From contig JALFYG010000019.1 in NCBI GenBank assembly GCA_022784805.1, positions 1-38,824 of the forward strand: a DNA stretch of 38,824 bases. The letters run 5' to 3'. Below the pieces are notes generated by a model that saw nothing but the letters and a program-made list of their open reading frames with translations, was not told the DNA's origin and made no database searches. The position numbers were made by a program, and so were the translations under genes. Shown here piece after piece: positions 7,657-14,993 of the stretch (position 1 is the stretch's first letter; each line of letters begins with the position of its first letter). The DNA is from Spirochaetales bacterium (GTDB taxonomy: Bacteria; Spirochaetota; Spirochaetia; Sphaerochaetales; Sphaerochaetaceae).

Positions 7657-8319
7657 ATGGAAGATAGCAACGCGGTTTATCAGGACCTATCTACAAAGGT
7701 ATATAACAGTCTTAAATCAATGATATTGTCTGGTGAATTGGAACAAGGGCAAAAATTGAAGCAAGAACAGTTGGCAGAACAGCTTGGTGTTTCTCGTACT
7801 CCTTTGTTGCAAGCCACCAGCAGACTTGCAAAAGATAAATTAGTTGATTTAATTCCTAGACGGGGAGCATATGTTCGTGTAGTTAGTTCAAAGGAAATGA
7901 TTGATGCCTTTGATATTCGTTCTTCTCTTGAACCACTTGGTGCTGAACTAGCTTCAAAATACATATCCGAAGAAAACATTCACACATTAGAGTCTATCCT
8001 TGATGAACAGGAAAATAAAATTAAAGGTGGACAAATTCGAGAGTCATTTGAGGAAGATTGCAAGTTCCATATTTTACTGATGAAAAGCAGTGGTAATAAT
8101 TATCTTTACGACTATCTGAAAAACATTATTAATATGCAGCTTTCTACTGAGAGATATTTAAAAACTCCTGAAGAAAGTGTTTTGGAACATAGACTAATAC
8201 TGCAAGCAATAAAAAACCATGAAGCATATTCTTCTAGAAGTAAGATGGCTATGCACATGGATCATGGAGCAAAAGAACAGTTGGAGGAAATCCTTTCTAA
8301 TAAGGAGGTTAAAAAATAA
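7657..8319 (+). CDS. GntR-family regulator, FCD (FadR) subfamily, first of a tandem pair
   Basis: The 220-residue protein has an N-terminal winged helix of the GntR type (about residues 10-75, with the recognition region EQLAEQLGVSRTPLLQA). An all-helical FCD effector domain follows. The FCD metal/ligand residues are visible as D-x3-H in EDCKFHIL, H in EHRLIL and H in MAMHMDH. Such proteins bind palindromes as dimers and usually sense an organic acid or sugar acid. The ATG at 7657 has AAGGGG somewhat far upstream. It overlaps the second GntR gene by one base (TAATG). It is a prime candidate to bind the four GTATAC-centred operators in this window. Confidence 0.92.
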   Translation: MEDSNAVYQDLSTKVYNSLKSMILSGELEQGQKLKQEQLAEQLGVSRTPLLQATSRLAKDKLVDLIPRRGAYVRVVSSKEMIDAFDIRSSLEPLGAELASKYISEENIHTLESILDEQENKIKGGQIRESFEEDCKFHILLMKSSGNNYLYDYLKNIINMQLSTERYLKTPEESVLEHRLILQAIKNHEAYSSRSKMAMHMDHGAKEQLEEILSNKEVKK

Positions 8320-8966
8320 TGGAACCTGTTGAGAATGTGGCTCTTAAAGAATATCTGTATAAAGCAATAAAAGATATGGTTGATAGAGGAGAATTAAAAA
8401 TAGGTGAGAAAATCTCCAAACCTGATCTGGCCAAAAAATTCAATGTTAGTCAAACTCCTGTCAATGATGTTTTAAATCGTCTGGTGGGTGAAGGATATAT
8501 CGCGATGGAGTCCAGAAAAGGATTCTTTGTCAAAGAAGTGACAGACGAAGATCTTTGCCAAGCATTTGAGATGCGTGCAGGAATTGAAATGATTGCAGTT
8601 AGATTATGTTGTGAAAAGGCAACAGACGATGAAATAAATGAGCTTTCTTCTCTGTTCAATGATTTTTCCCTTCCTCTTGATGACGAAGCTTACAAACGTT
8701 ATATACAAGTAGACAATGAATTTCATCAGAAAATAATTCAGTATTCGGGTAATGTTTTTTTGGCTCAGTCGCTGACATATAGTGGGTTTCTTGTCAGATC
8801 CAACAGAAAAGGTCTGGTAAGACCCCCTGAAGAAACTCTTGAAGAGCATCGAGCAATATCAGATGCTTTGAAAAAAAGAGAGGGAGAAAAAGCTTCTTCC
8901 TGTATGATGAGGCATCTTTTGGCTTCACGTGAATTAATTCGTGAAGCCATGAAAAAGAATCAATAG
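8319..8966 (+). CDS. GntR-family regulator, FCD (FadR) subfamily, second of a tandem pair
   Basis: The 215-residue paralogue of the preceding gene has the same architecture. A GntR winged helix covers about residues 5-70 (PDLAKKFNVSQTPVNDVLNRL), followed by an FCD domain with ligands D and H in DNEFHQ, H in EEHRAI and H in MRHLLAS. The two proteins are clearly diverged, and their recognition helices differ (VSRTPLLQATSRL against VSQTPVNDVLNRL). They may read different operators, or pair as a heterodimer. Translation is coupled: AAGGAGG lies inside the end of the first gene and the ATG overlaps its stop. The gene converges with the cupin gene 9 bases away. Confidence 0.92.
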   Translation: MEPVENVALKEYLYKAIKDMVDRGELKIGEKISKPDLAKKFNVSQTPVNDVLNRLVGEGYIAMESRKGFFVKEVTDEDLCQAFEMRAGIEMIAVRLCCEKATDDEINELSSLFNDFSLPLDDEAYKRYIQVDNEFHQKIIQYSGNVFLAQSLTYSGFLVRSNRKGLVRPPEETLEEHRAISDALKKREGEKASSCMMRHLLASRELIREAMKKNQ

Positions 8967-8974
8967 CATCAAAT

Positions 8975-9520
8975 TTAATCTTCTTCAAATACTGTTATTC
9001 TTTCCACCTCTTTATCAGTGAACTGATCAAGAGCATCTCTGACGCATGTAGAGAAGCTTATGACAACACCTCCTTTCTCTCCACCACTTATCCAGTGTTT
9101 TTTTCCTGATGGAATAATAACTTGTTTTCCTGGTGTCAAAACATGGAAAGATCTGGTTGAATATTGGTCCCTTTTTTCTTCAGGAAGTGCAGATAATGGA
9201 CAATTGTCTTCCCCTTCTTCTCCATAATGGCATTCTCCAAATAATCCCCTTAGTATTTCTTCTTTTCCCGGGTCGTTGCCGACAGGTGGGTGCCAATGCT
9301 CAGGCAAGAATTGTCCTGGGAAAAGGACAATAAGTTTTGCGCTTATTCTTTCTGTTGCGAATAATGTCAGAATTTGCGCACCTTCTCTTTCAGGATTATT
9401 TAACCCAAAATCAGCGATGGCTGTTGTTTTTAATTCATCTTCGGAGAGAGGGAATCCTGTCATTCGAAGTATTTCATTAGCTCGTTCTCTGAGCTCTCGT
9501 TCTTTTGACCTTTTTATCAT
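8975..9520 (-). CDS. D-lyxose ketol-isomerase-like cupin
   Basis: The 181-residue cupin resembles the D-lyxose/D-mannose isomerase family, which converts an aldose to a ketose using a divalent metal. The metal site is readable: H75-W-H77 in PEHWHPP, E88 or E87 in KEEILRG, and H142 in GKKHW. The frame extends upstream, but the ATG at 9520 has a near-perfect AAAGGAGG and starts MIKRSKEREL, while the upstream part crosses the operator. It is transcribed away from the transketolase genes, with an operator and promoter between them. An aldose-ketose step just before the FGGY kinase (for example apiose to apulose or lyxose to xylulose) would fit. The exact sugar is unknown. Confidence 0.85.
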   Translation of the reverse strand: MIKRSKERELRERANEILRMTGFPLSEDELKTTAIADFGLNNPEREGAQILTLFATERISAKLIVLFPGQFLPEHWHPPVGNDPGKEEILRGLFGECHYGEEGEDNCPLSALPEEKRDQYSTRSFHVLTPGKQVIIPSGKKHWISGGEKGGVVISFSTCVRDALDQFTDKEVERITVFEED

Positions 9521-9571
9521 GTTTCCTCCTTTTTCTAGTATATAAAGATTCTTGAAATAGGCAAATAAAAA

Positions 9572-9587
9572 ATTATGTATACAAAAT
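9572..9587. promoter_or_regulatory. Operator copy 3 (15 of 16 bases) between divergent genes
   Basis: ATTATGTATACAAAAT differs from the perfect palindrome by one base. It lies between the cupin gene (minus) and the transketolase genes (plus). It overlaps the -10 of the minus promoter, and its central bases also overlap a possible plus-strand -10. One bound dimer could therefore control both directions. Confidence 0.75.
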
Positions 9588-9599
9588 TTTTGATGACAA
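9572..9599 (-). promoter_or_regulatory. Promoter of the cupin gene
   Basis: On the minus strand TTGTCA (9599-9594), 16 bases, CATAAT (9577-9572). The operator covers the -10 and most of the spacer. For the plus-strand transketolase genes the promoter is less clear: TTGAAA (9552-9557) followed by TATGTA at 9574 is one reading. Confidence 0.5.
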
Positions 9600-9678
9600 G
9601 TCTCAAAACGCATGCTAAATTGACGTTGGACAAGCAGAAGGTTCTGCGTATTTGATTTTTATTCAAAAGGAGAATGGA

Positions 9679-10521
9679 ATGAACGTTTCTGATCAGAAAC
9701 AACAGAAGATCAACTTCTTGAAAGAAAAGGCAAAAGAGGTAAGGAAAACAGTTCTTACCATGATTCATGAAGCACAATCTGGCCATCCGGGCGGATCCCT
9801 TTCCGCTACAGATATAGTAACAGCGCTTTATTTTTCAGAAATGAATGTAGATCCATCTAATCCGAAAAATCCGGATAGAGATAGATTCATACTTTCAAAA
9901 GGACATGCATGTCCTGTGCAATATGCAAATCTGGCATTGAAGGGCTTTTTCCCTATGGAAACAATCTATACCCTTAGAAAAGAGGGTTCAATCCTTCAAG
10001 GTCATCCAGATATGAAAAGATGTCCAGGAATTGATATAAGTACTGGTTCTCTAGGACAGGGACTTTCATGTGGTGTAGGTATGGCAATTGCAGGAAAAAG
10101 AGACAAAAAAAACTATAGGGTATTTGTTGTTGTTGGAGACGGAGAAGTAGATGAAGGTCAAATCTGGGAAGCTGTTGAGTCTGCCGCAAAGTACAAATTA
10201 GATAATTTGGTTATTTTTGTTGATAGAAATCGTCTTCAGAATGATAACACAACAGAAATTGTCATGCCTTCGCTAGATTTGGTTGAGAAGTTCAAGTCTT
10301 TTGGATGTGAAACATTTCATATTGATGGGCATGATATGGAACAAATTGTAGATGTTTTAGATGAGATTAGGAAATCAGATAAAGGTAAACCATTTGCTGT
10401 CGTGGCTGAGACTGTAAAGGGAAAAGGTGTTTCATTTATGGAAAATGTTGTGAAATGGCATGGTCAGGCTCCCAACGATGAACAATTCTTACAAGCTATG
10501 AAAGAAGTGGAGGAAATGTGA
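9679..10521 (+). CDS. Transketolase, N-terminal (thiamine diphosphate) subunit
   Basis: The 280-residue protein corresponds to the first third to half of a full transketolase. It carries the diphosphate and magnesium binding part: H36 in SGHPGGS, H76 in SKGHA, H109 in QGHPD, and GDG at 153-155 followed by N184 in VDRNRLQND, the classical thiamine-diphosphate motif. The start at 9679 is set by AAGGAG six bases upstream. The partner subunit follows with a one-base overlap (TGATG). Two-subunit transketolases are known both for pentose phosphates and for D-apulose 4-phosphate (AptA/AptB). The operator and the FGGY kinase in the same regulon point to a dedicated catabolic enzyme rather than the housekeeping one, but the substrate is not proven. 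Confidence 0.93.
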   Translation: MNVSDQKQQKINFLKEKAKEVRKTVLTMIHEAQSGHPGGSLSATDIVTALYFSEMNVDPSNPKNPDRDRFILSKGHACPVQYANLALKGFFPMETIYTLRKEGSILQGHPDMKRCPGIDISTGSLGQGLSCGVGMAIAGKRDKKNYRVFVVVGDGEVDEGQIWEAVESAAKYKLDNLVIFVDRNRLQNDNTTEIVMPSLDLVEKFKSFGCETFHIDGHDMEQIVDVLDEIRKSDKGKPFAVVAETVKGKGVSFMENVVKWHGQAPNDEQFLQAMKEVEEM

Positions 10522-11462
10522 TGACAATTTTTGAAAAAGGAATTGCATTAAGAGAAGCATACGGCAAAGCAATTGTTGAACTTGGAAAGAATAATAAGAA
10601 CATTTATGTTGTTGATTGCGATATCGGAAAATCATGTAAGACTTTAGATTTTATCCAAGAATGTCCTGATCAACATATTAACGTAGGAATCGCAGAACAA
10701 AATGCCGCAGGTGTTGCAGCAGGGCTTGCAACATGTGGCAAAATACCATTTGTGACTACTTATGCCGTATTTGGTTCAATGAGAATGCTTGAACAAATAA
10801 GACAAGAAGCATGCTATCCACATTTGAATGTAAAAGTAGCTTGTTCTCATGGCGGTTTTACTCCTGCAAATGATGGAGCAAGTCATCAAGGTATAGAAGA
10901 TTACGGTATATATAGAACAATACCAAACATGACAGTTCTTGCTCCTAGTGATTATGAACAGGCATATCAGCTGGTAAAAAAAACTGCGGAAATAGATGGC
11001 CCAGTTTATATTAGATTCACAAGAGATGCTGTACCATGCATTTACAAAGAAGGAACTAATTTTGAAATAGGAAAAGGTGTCGTCTTAATGGAAGGCGATG
11101 ATATAACTATCATTTCATCTGGAGATGTGCTCTCAATTGCATACAATGCGGCAGAAGAATTAAGAGATAAAGGCATAAGCACCAGATTAATTGATATGCA
11201 TACGATAAAACCCTTAGATAAAGATCTTGTTTTAAAAGCGGCAAGAGAAACCAAAGGTATTATTACTGTTGAAGATCATACAATTATAAATGGGTTGGGA
11301 AGTGCAGTTTGTGAAGTGGTGGCAGAAAATGGTGGATGCAAAGTAAAGAGAATGGGAATCCAGGATCGCTTCGGAGAATCAGCACCCTATAGTCATTTGT
11401 TAAAAAAGAATGGCGTGTCAATTGAAGATATCGTACAGGCTGCGATTGAAGTCATTCAATAA
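10521..11462 (+). CDS. Transketolase, C-terminal subunit
   Basis: The 313-residue partner carries the pyrimidine-binding and C-terminal domains. E59 in GIAEQNA is the glutamate that activates the aminopyrimidine of thiamine diphosphate; the motif DGASHQGIEDYG helps form the active site. The C-terminal domain shows VEDHTIINGLGSAV. With the N-terminal subunit it should move a two-carbon ketol unit between sugar phosphates in the cytoplasm. The ATG at 10521 lies 7 bases after GGAGG and overlaps the stop of the first subunit; an adjacent GTG at 10518 was rejected. About 130 bases without another gene separate it from the transporter genes, which have their own promoter. Confidence 0.93.
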   Translation: MTIFEKGIALREAYGKAIVELGKNNKNIYVVDCDIGKSCKTLDFIQECPDQHINVGIAEQNAAGVAAGLATCGKIPFVTTYAVFGSMRMLEQIRQEACYPHLNVKVACSHGGFTPANDGASHQGIEDYGIYRTIPNMTVLAPSDYEQAYQLVKKTAEIDGPVYIRFTRDAVPCIYKEGTNFEIGKGVVLMEGDDITIISSGDVLSIAYNAAEELRDKGISTRLIDMHTIKPLDKDLVLKAARETKGIITVEDHTIINGLGSAVCEVVAENGGCKVKRMGIQDRFGESAPYSHLLKKNGVSIEDIVQAAIEVIQ

Positions 11463-11521
11463 GAGATAGTACCAATAGATAAGGTGATTATGAACGGATT
11501 GAATTGTATTTTCGAATTTTC

Positions 11522-11549
11522 TTGACTGATTATCTTTCTATGGTAATAT
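11522..11549 (+). promoter_or_regulatory. Promoter of the transporter-kinase operon
   Basis: TTGACT (11522-11527), 16 bases, TAATAT (11544-11549). The perfect operator starts two bases after the -10 hexamer. Confidence 0.7.
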
Positions 11550-11550
11550 A

Positions 11551-11566
11551 ATTTTGTATACAAAAT
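11551..11566. promoter_or_regulatory. Operator copy 4 (perfect 16-bp palindrome)
   Basis: ATTTTGTATACAAAAT is a perfect inverted repeat. It lies directly after the -10 and covers the expected start of transcription, a classic repressor position. A TGTATACA-like core is typical of operators read by FadR-subfamily GntR proteins, such as the TTGGTATACCAA site of UxuR. Confidence 0.8.
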
Positions 11567-11590
11567 CTTTTCAAAAAAAAGGAGAATATT

Positions 11591-12598
11591 ATGAAAAAGC
11601 TTTGTATCCTTGCTTTAGTGTGTTTAATTGCAATCACTGGAGCTTTCGCTCAGGGAAGTGGTGAAGTTTACCCTTCTAGAGACATTACTAACGTTATGGT
11701 TTGGGGGGCAGGTGGAGGAACAGACCTTGCAAACCGTCTCGTTATGGCAGAAATGGGCAAAATACTTAATGTCAACATCAACGTTAATAACGTAACAGGT
11801 GGTGTTGGTGGATCCATCGGTCTATTTGAAGCATATGGAAGAGAAGCAGACGGTTATACACTTGTTGGTGTTTCAGAATCCTGTGTAACTTCTTCAGTGC
11901 AAGGTGGCTTTGATAAGAGAATGAACGTTTGGGATTTCTTTATTATTGGAGGTTCTCCAGACGTACTATCTGTAACTCCAAATGCTCCTTTCAACACAAT
12001 TGTAGAATTAGTTGAATATTGTAAAGCTCATCCAGGCGAAGTAAGAATCGGAGGCTCCGCAGCAGGATCAATTCATCATTTGAACGTATTAGGTTTCTGT
12101 AATGGAGCTGGAATAGAGATGAACTTCATTCCTTATGATTCATCAGCTGGAAGCCAGAATGCTGCAATGACAGGTGAAGTTACATGTGTTATCACTTCCG
12201 TACAGGAGCAGGCAGAATTGCTTAAAGCAGGAAAGCTTAGACCACTTGGCATGATGACACCAAATGAATTTGAATTCGAGGGAAAGACTATTCCATCTGC
12301 TTTCGATTTTTATCCAGCACTTGCAGATTACCTTCCACTTGAACAGCAGATTGGTTTTGCAATTAGAAAAGATGCTCCAGAAAGTGTAAAAGCAACACTT
12401 CAGGATGCTTTTACAAAAGCAATGGCAACAGAAGCAGTCCAGAACTATGGCAGAGACAGATATTTCACACTTAAGGGCCTTTACGGAGAAGAAGCAAATA
12501 AGATTTTTGACAATCTTGAAGCTACATTCTGCTGGACTCTTTGGGATCTTGGCGCAGCAAAGATCGAACCATCAAAGTTTGGAATTGAACGTCCGTAA
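11591..12598 (+). CDS. tctC: Tripartite tricarboxylate transporter, periplasmic binding protein (TctC family)
   Basis: The 335-residue protein has a signal peptide, MKKLCILALVCLIAITGAFA, cut before Q. The mature part has TctC/Bug family marks: YPSRDITNVMVWGAGGGTDLANR near the start (loop binding the carboxylate), NVTGGVGG, and GGSAAGSIHHLN with the following FIPYDSSAG. Bug proteins bind dicarboxylates, tricarboxylates or sugar acids and hand them to TctA-TctB. AAAGGAG precedes the ATG by 7 bases. It is the first gene of the operon controlled by the perfect operator. A hairpin follows its stop, as often seen after strongly expressed binding proteins. The carboxylate preference of the family supports a sugar acid as pathway substrate, but some members bind neutral ligands. 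Confidence 0.92.
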   Translation: MKKLCILALVCLIAITGAFAQGSGEVYPSRDITNVMVWGAGGGTDLANRLVMAEMGKILNVNINVNNVTGGVGGSIGLFEAYGREADGYTLVGVSESCVTSSVQGGFDKRMNVWDFFIIGGSPDVLSVTPNAPFNTIVELVEYCKAHPGEVRIGGSAAGSIHHLNVLGFCNGAGIEMNFIPYDSSAGSQNAAMTGEVTCVITSVQEQAELLKAGKLRPLGMMTPNEFEFEGKTIPSAFDFYPALADYLPLEQQIGFAIRKDAPESVKATLQDAFTKAMATEAVQNYGRDRYFTLKGLYGEEANKIFDNLEATFCWTLWDLGAAKIEPSKFGIERP

Positions 12599-12614
12599 CG
12601 CAAAATCGATAAAT

Positions 12615-12638
12615 AGATGCCGTCGTAGGGCGGCATCT
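12615..12638 (+). other. Intercistronic hairpin after the binding-protein gene
   Basis: AGATGCCG (12615-12622) pairs with CGGCATCT (12631-12638), an 8-bp GC-rich stem with an 8-base loop and no T-run after it. It is more likely an mRNA 3'-end stabiliser than a terminator. Confidence 0.55.
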
Positions 12639-12658
12639 GTCGAGTTAAGAGGTAGTTT

Positions 12659-13414
12659 ATGATTGACAAAGAAAAATTGAGAGGATCCGACTTGGTATCA
12701 GGAGGGATATTTCTGGTAGTTGGCATAGTTATTATAGCTATGGCTCTTCAGATGCCACTGTCTGATTCTTTTGGAGGTGTTCAAAGTCAATGGTATGTCT
12801 CTCCAGCATTGTTACCATTGGTTATAGGTGCTTGTCTCATCATTCTTAGTATTTGTATCATTGTATATGCTCTAAAGAATGGTGGTGTGGAGCAATTTAA
12901 AAAAAGTTTGGCGGAAAAAAAGGGAAAGTCCATTGTTACAGACAAAAATCTGAGAATGGCTGCTGTAATACTTCCCCTTTGTACTTTAGTGTATGTACAT
13001 TTGAAGGCTTTTGATTTTTATTTGACAATCACAATATATCTTTTGTTCTCAACAAGTGTTTTTTACTTTGAAGATATGGAATTCTTAAAAAAGTCCCTGA
13101 AACTATATTTAGTTCAGTTTGTGGTTATGGTTATTCTTGTTGCAACAGGACTAAGCAAAACATTGAATAAGCTTTTCTTTGCTACAATGGATATTGTTGG
13201 CTTCATAATTCTAATTTCACTAACTGTAAATGTGGTTCTGTTCGCAAAGAGATCAGATGATGTTATAAAGAAGAAGAGACGAATCGTTCTATTGATTTCT
13301 TTTCTAGTTCCTTTGTTGGTTATTCCTCTTTTCAGGTATGCATTAAGAGTACCTATGCCAAAAGAAGGCGTAATCATCAATGTGATGTCCCAGATTTATT
13401 ATTCGCTAAGATAG
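12659..13414 (+). CDS. tctB: Tripartite tricarboxylate transporter, small membrane subunit (TctB family)
   Basis: The 251-residue inner-membrane protein has roughly six hydrophobic segments. It sits between TctC and TctA, the standard gene order. TctB sequences diverge strongly, so the call rests on the N-terminal layout (a membrane segment after LRGSDLVSGGIFLVVG, then WYVSPALLPLVIG) and on context. Typical TctB proteins have about 145-180 residues and four membrane segments. This one is longer, with an extra C-terminal stretch of two hydrophobic segments. AAGAGG lies 6 bases before the ATG. TctA starts 13 bases after the stop. Confidence 0.85.
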   Translation: MIDKEKLRGSDLVSGGIFLVVGIVIIAMALQMPLSDSFGGVQSQWYVSPALLPLVIGACLIILSICIIVYALKNGGVEQFKKSLAEKKGKSIVTDKNLRMAAVILPLCTLVYVHLKAFDFYLTITIYLLFSTSVFYFEDMEFLKKSLKLYLVQFVVMVILVATGLSKTLNKLFFATMDIVGFIILISLTVNVVLFAKRSDDVIKKKRRIVLLISFLVPLLVIPLFRYALRVPMPKEGVIINVMSQIYYSLR

Positions 13415-13427
13415 AGGAGAGAAGACA

Positions 13428-14945
13428 ATGAACATTATACAGAGTTTCACTTACTTTTTCTCATCTTTGGGTCAGGTAATCACAGATCCTGTCTCCATTC
13501 TGCTTCTTTTTGGAAGTGTTATGATGGGAATTATCTTTGGTGCATTGCCTGGACTAACAGCAACTTTAGGTGTTGCGCTTCTTACGACACTGACATATGG
13601 AATGCAGCTTTCACATGCACTTGTTTCTTTAATGGGAATATATGTTGGAGCAGTCTATGGTGGTTCCTATGGATCAATCATGATTAATATCCCGGGAACT
13701 GCAAGTGCTGCCGCAACTGCTCTTGAAGGATATCCATTATCTAAAAGAGGTCTAGCAGGAAAAGCATTAGGTCTGACTACAACTGCTAGCGCCATTGGAA
13801 CAGTAGTAGGAATGTTCTTTGTTGTCATATTTACCCCACTGATAACAAAGCTTTCACTTCAGTTCACTTCTTTTGAATTCTTCTTGCTTGCCTTCTTTGG
13901 GATAATGATAAGTGGATCTATCTCCTGCCCGGATACTCCTCAAAAAGGCTGGCTTTGTGGATTCTTTGGTTTGTTCCTGGCGATGATTGGACGAGATCAG
14001 CTGCAGACTTATCCAAGATTCACATTTGGAATTACTTCATTGGAAAGTGGACTGGAGACAGTTCCTGTCCTCATTGGAGCATTTGGTATTCCTCAGATCA
14101 TCCAGGTGCTTAGTGATAATAGGGCAATGCCTAAACAGAATAAGATAGATAGAGTTCTTCCTTCCTGGAAAGCTATAGGAAGAAATATTAAGCACATTGT
14201 AAGAAGTGCCCTTATTGGCGTTGGTATTGGAGCTGTCCCTGGTATTGGTGAAGATATCGCAGCTTGGGTTTCATATGGAACAGCAAAAAAGACAAGTAAA
14301 CATCCAGAAGAGTTTGGAAATGGATCAGAAGAAGGTATTATCGCTTCAGAGACGGCAAATAATTCTTGTATCGGCGGGGCTATGATACCTCTGTTATCTA
14401 TGGGAATCCCAGGAAGTCCACCAGCTGCAATGCTTTTGGGTGCTTTGTTACTTCATGGTATTGCTCCGGGACCAATGCTTGAAGTAGAACGACCAGGCTT
14501 TACATTGACTGTGTCTGCAATATTGCTTCTTGCTTCAATCTCAATGTGGATTATTGGTATTTTGCTTGCCAAACAAGTATCAAAAATTCTGAAGGTACCA
14601 TCACAACTATTGATGCCTATTGTCGGAGTTCTCTGCATTATTGGTTCGTATGCTCTTGGACTCAAAGCAATTAATTTGTATCTTATGGTACCAATGGGAA
14701 TAATTACATATTTGATTACAGAACGTGGATATCCAATACCTCCTCTAGTAATCGGTGTAATTCTTGGAAACATGGCTGATGCAAACTTAAGAAGAGGTCT
14801 TATGGTTTCAAAAGGAAGTCTTCTTCCATTTATTCAGAGACCAGTGTGCCTTATTCTTGTAATCATAATTATATTCACTTTCCTTAGTGGTACTTCTTTC
14901 TTCAAAAACTTCTTAAGTAAGTTGAAGGGAAAGATTATAAAATAA
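13428..14945 (+). CDS. tctA: Tripartite tricarboxylate transporter, large membrane subunit (TctA family)
   Basis: The 505-residue polytopic membrane protein, about 11-12 segments, forms the translocation channel driven by an ion gradient. The two glycine-rich family signatures are plain: GALPGLTATLGVALLT near residue 40 and GGSYGSIMINIPGTASA near residue 85. The related second-half copy reads GVGIGAVPGIGEDIAAW and GGAMIPLLSMGIPGSPPA. Length is normal. GGAGAGAAG precedes the ATG. It is followed by a GC-only hairpin and the FGGY kinase gene in the same direction, so transporter and kinases are probably one transcript. Confidence 0.95.
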   Translation: MNIIQSFTYFFSSLGQVITDPVSILLLFGSVMMGIIFGALPGLTATLGVALLTTLTYGMQLSHALVSLMGIYVGAVYGGSYGSIMINIPGTASAAATALEGYPLSKRGLAGKALGLTTTASAIGTVVGMFFVVIFTPLITKLSLQFTSFEFFLLAFFGIMISGSISCPDTPQKGWLCGFFGLFLAMIGRDQLQTYPRFTFGITSLESGLETVPVLIGAFGIPQIIQVLSDNRAMPKQNKIDRVLPSWKAIGRNIKHIVRSALIGVGIGAVPGIGEDIAAWVSYGTAKKTSKHPEEFGNGSEEGIIASETANNSCIGGAMIPLLSMGIPGSPPAAMLLGALLLHGIAPGPMLEVERPGFTLTVSAILLLASISMWIIGILLAKQVSKILKVPSQLLMPIVGVLCIIGSYALGLKAINLYLMVPMGIITYLITERGYPIPPLVIGVILGNMADANLRRGLMVSKGSLLPFIQRPVCLILVIIIIFTFLSGTSFFKNFLSKLKGKIIK

Positions 14946-14950
14946 ATTTA

Positions 14951-14970
14951 GGCGCCTAAAAAAAGGCGCC
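14951..14970 (+). other. GC-only hairpin between tctA and the kinase gene
   Basis: GGCGCC (14951-14956) and GGCGCC (14965-14970) enclose the loop TAAAAAAA. There is no T-run after the stem on the plus strand, so it is probably an RNA processing or stability element that sets the ratio of transporter to kinase. Confidence 0.5.
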
Positions 14971-14993
14971 AACTTTATAAAAGGTTATATATT

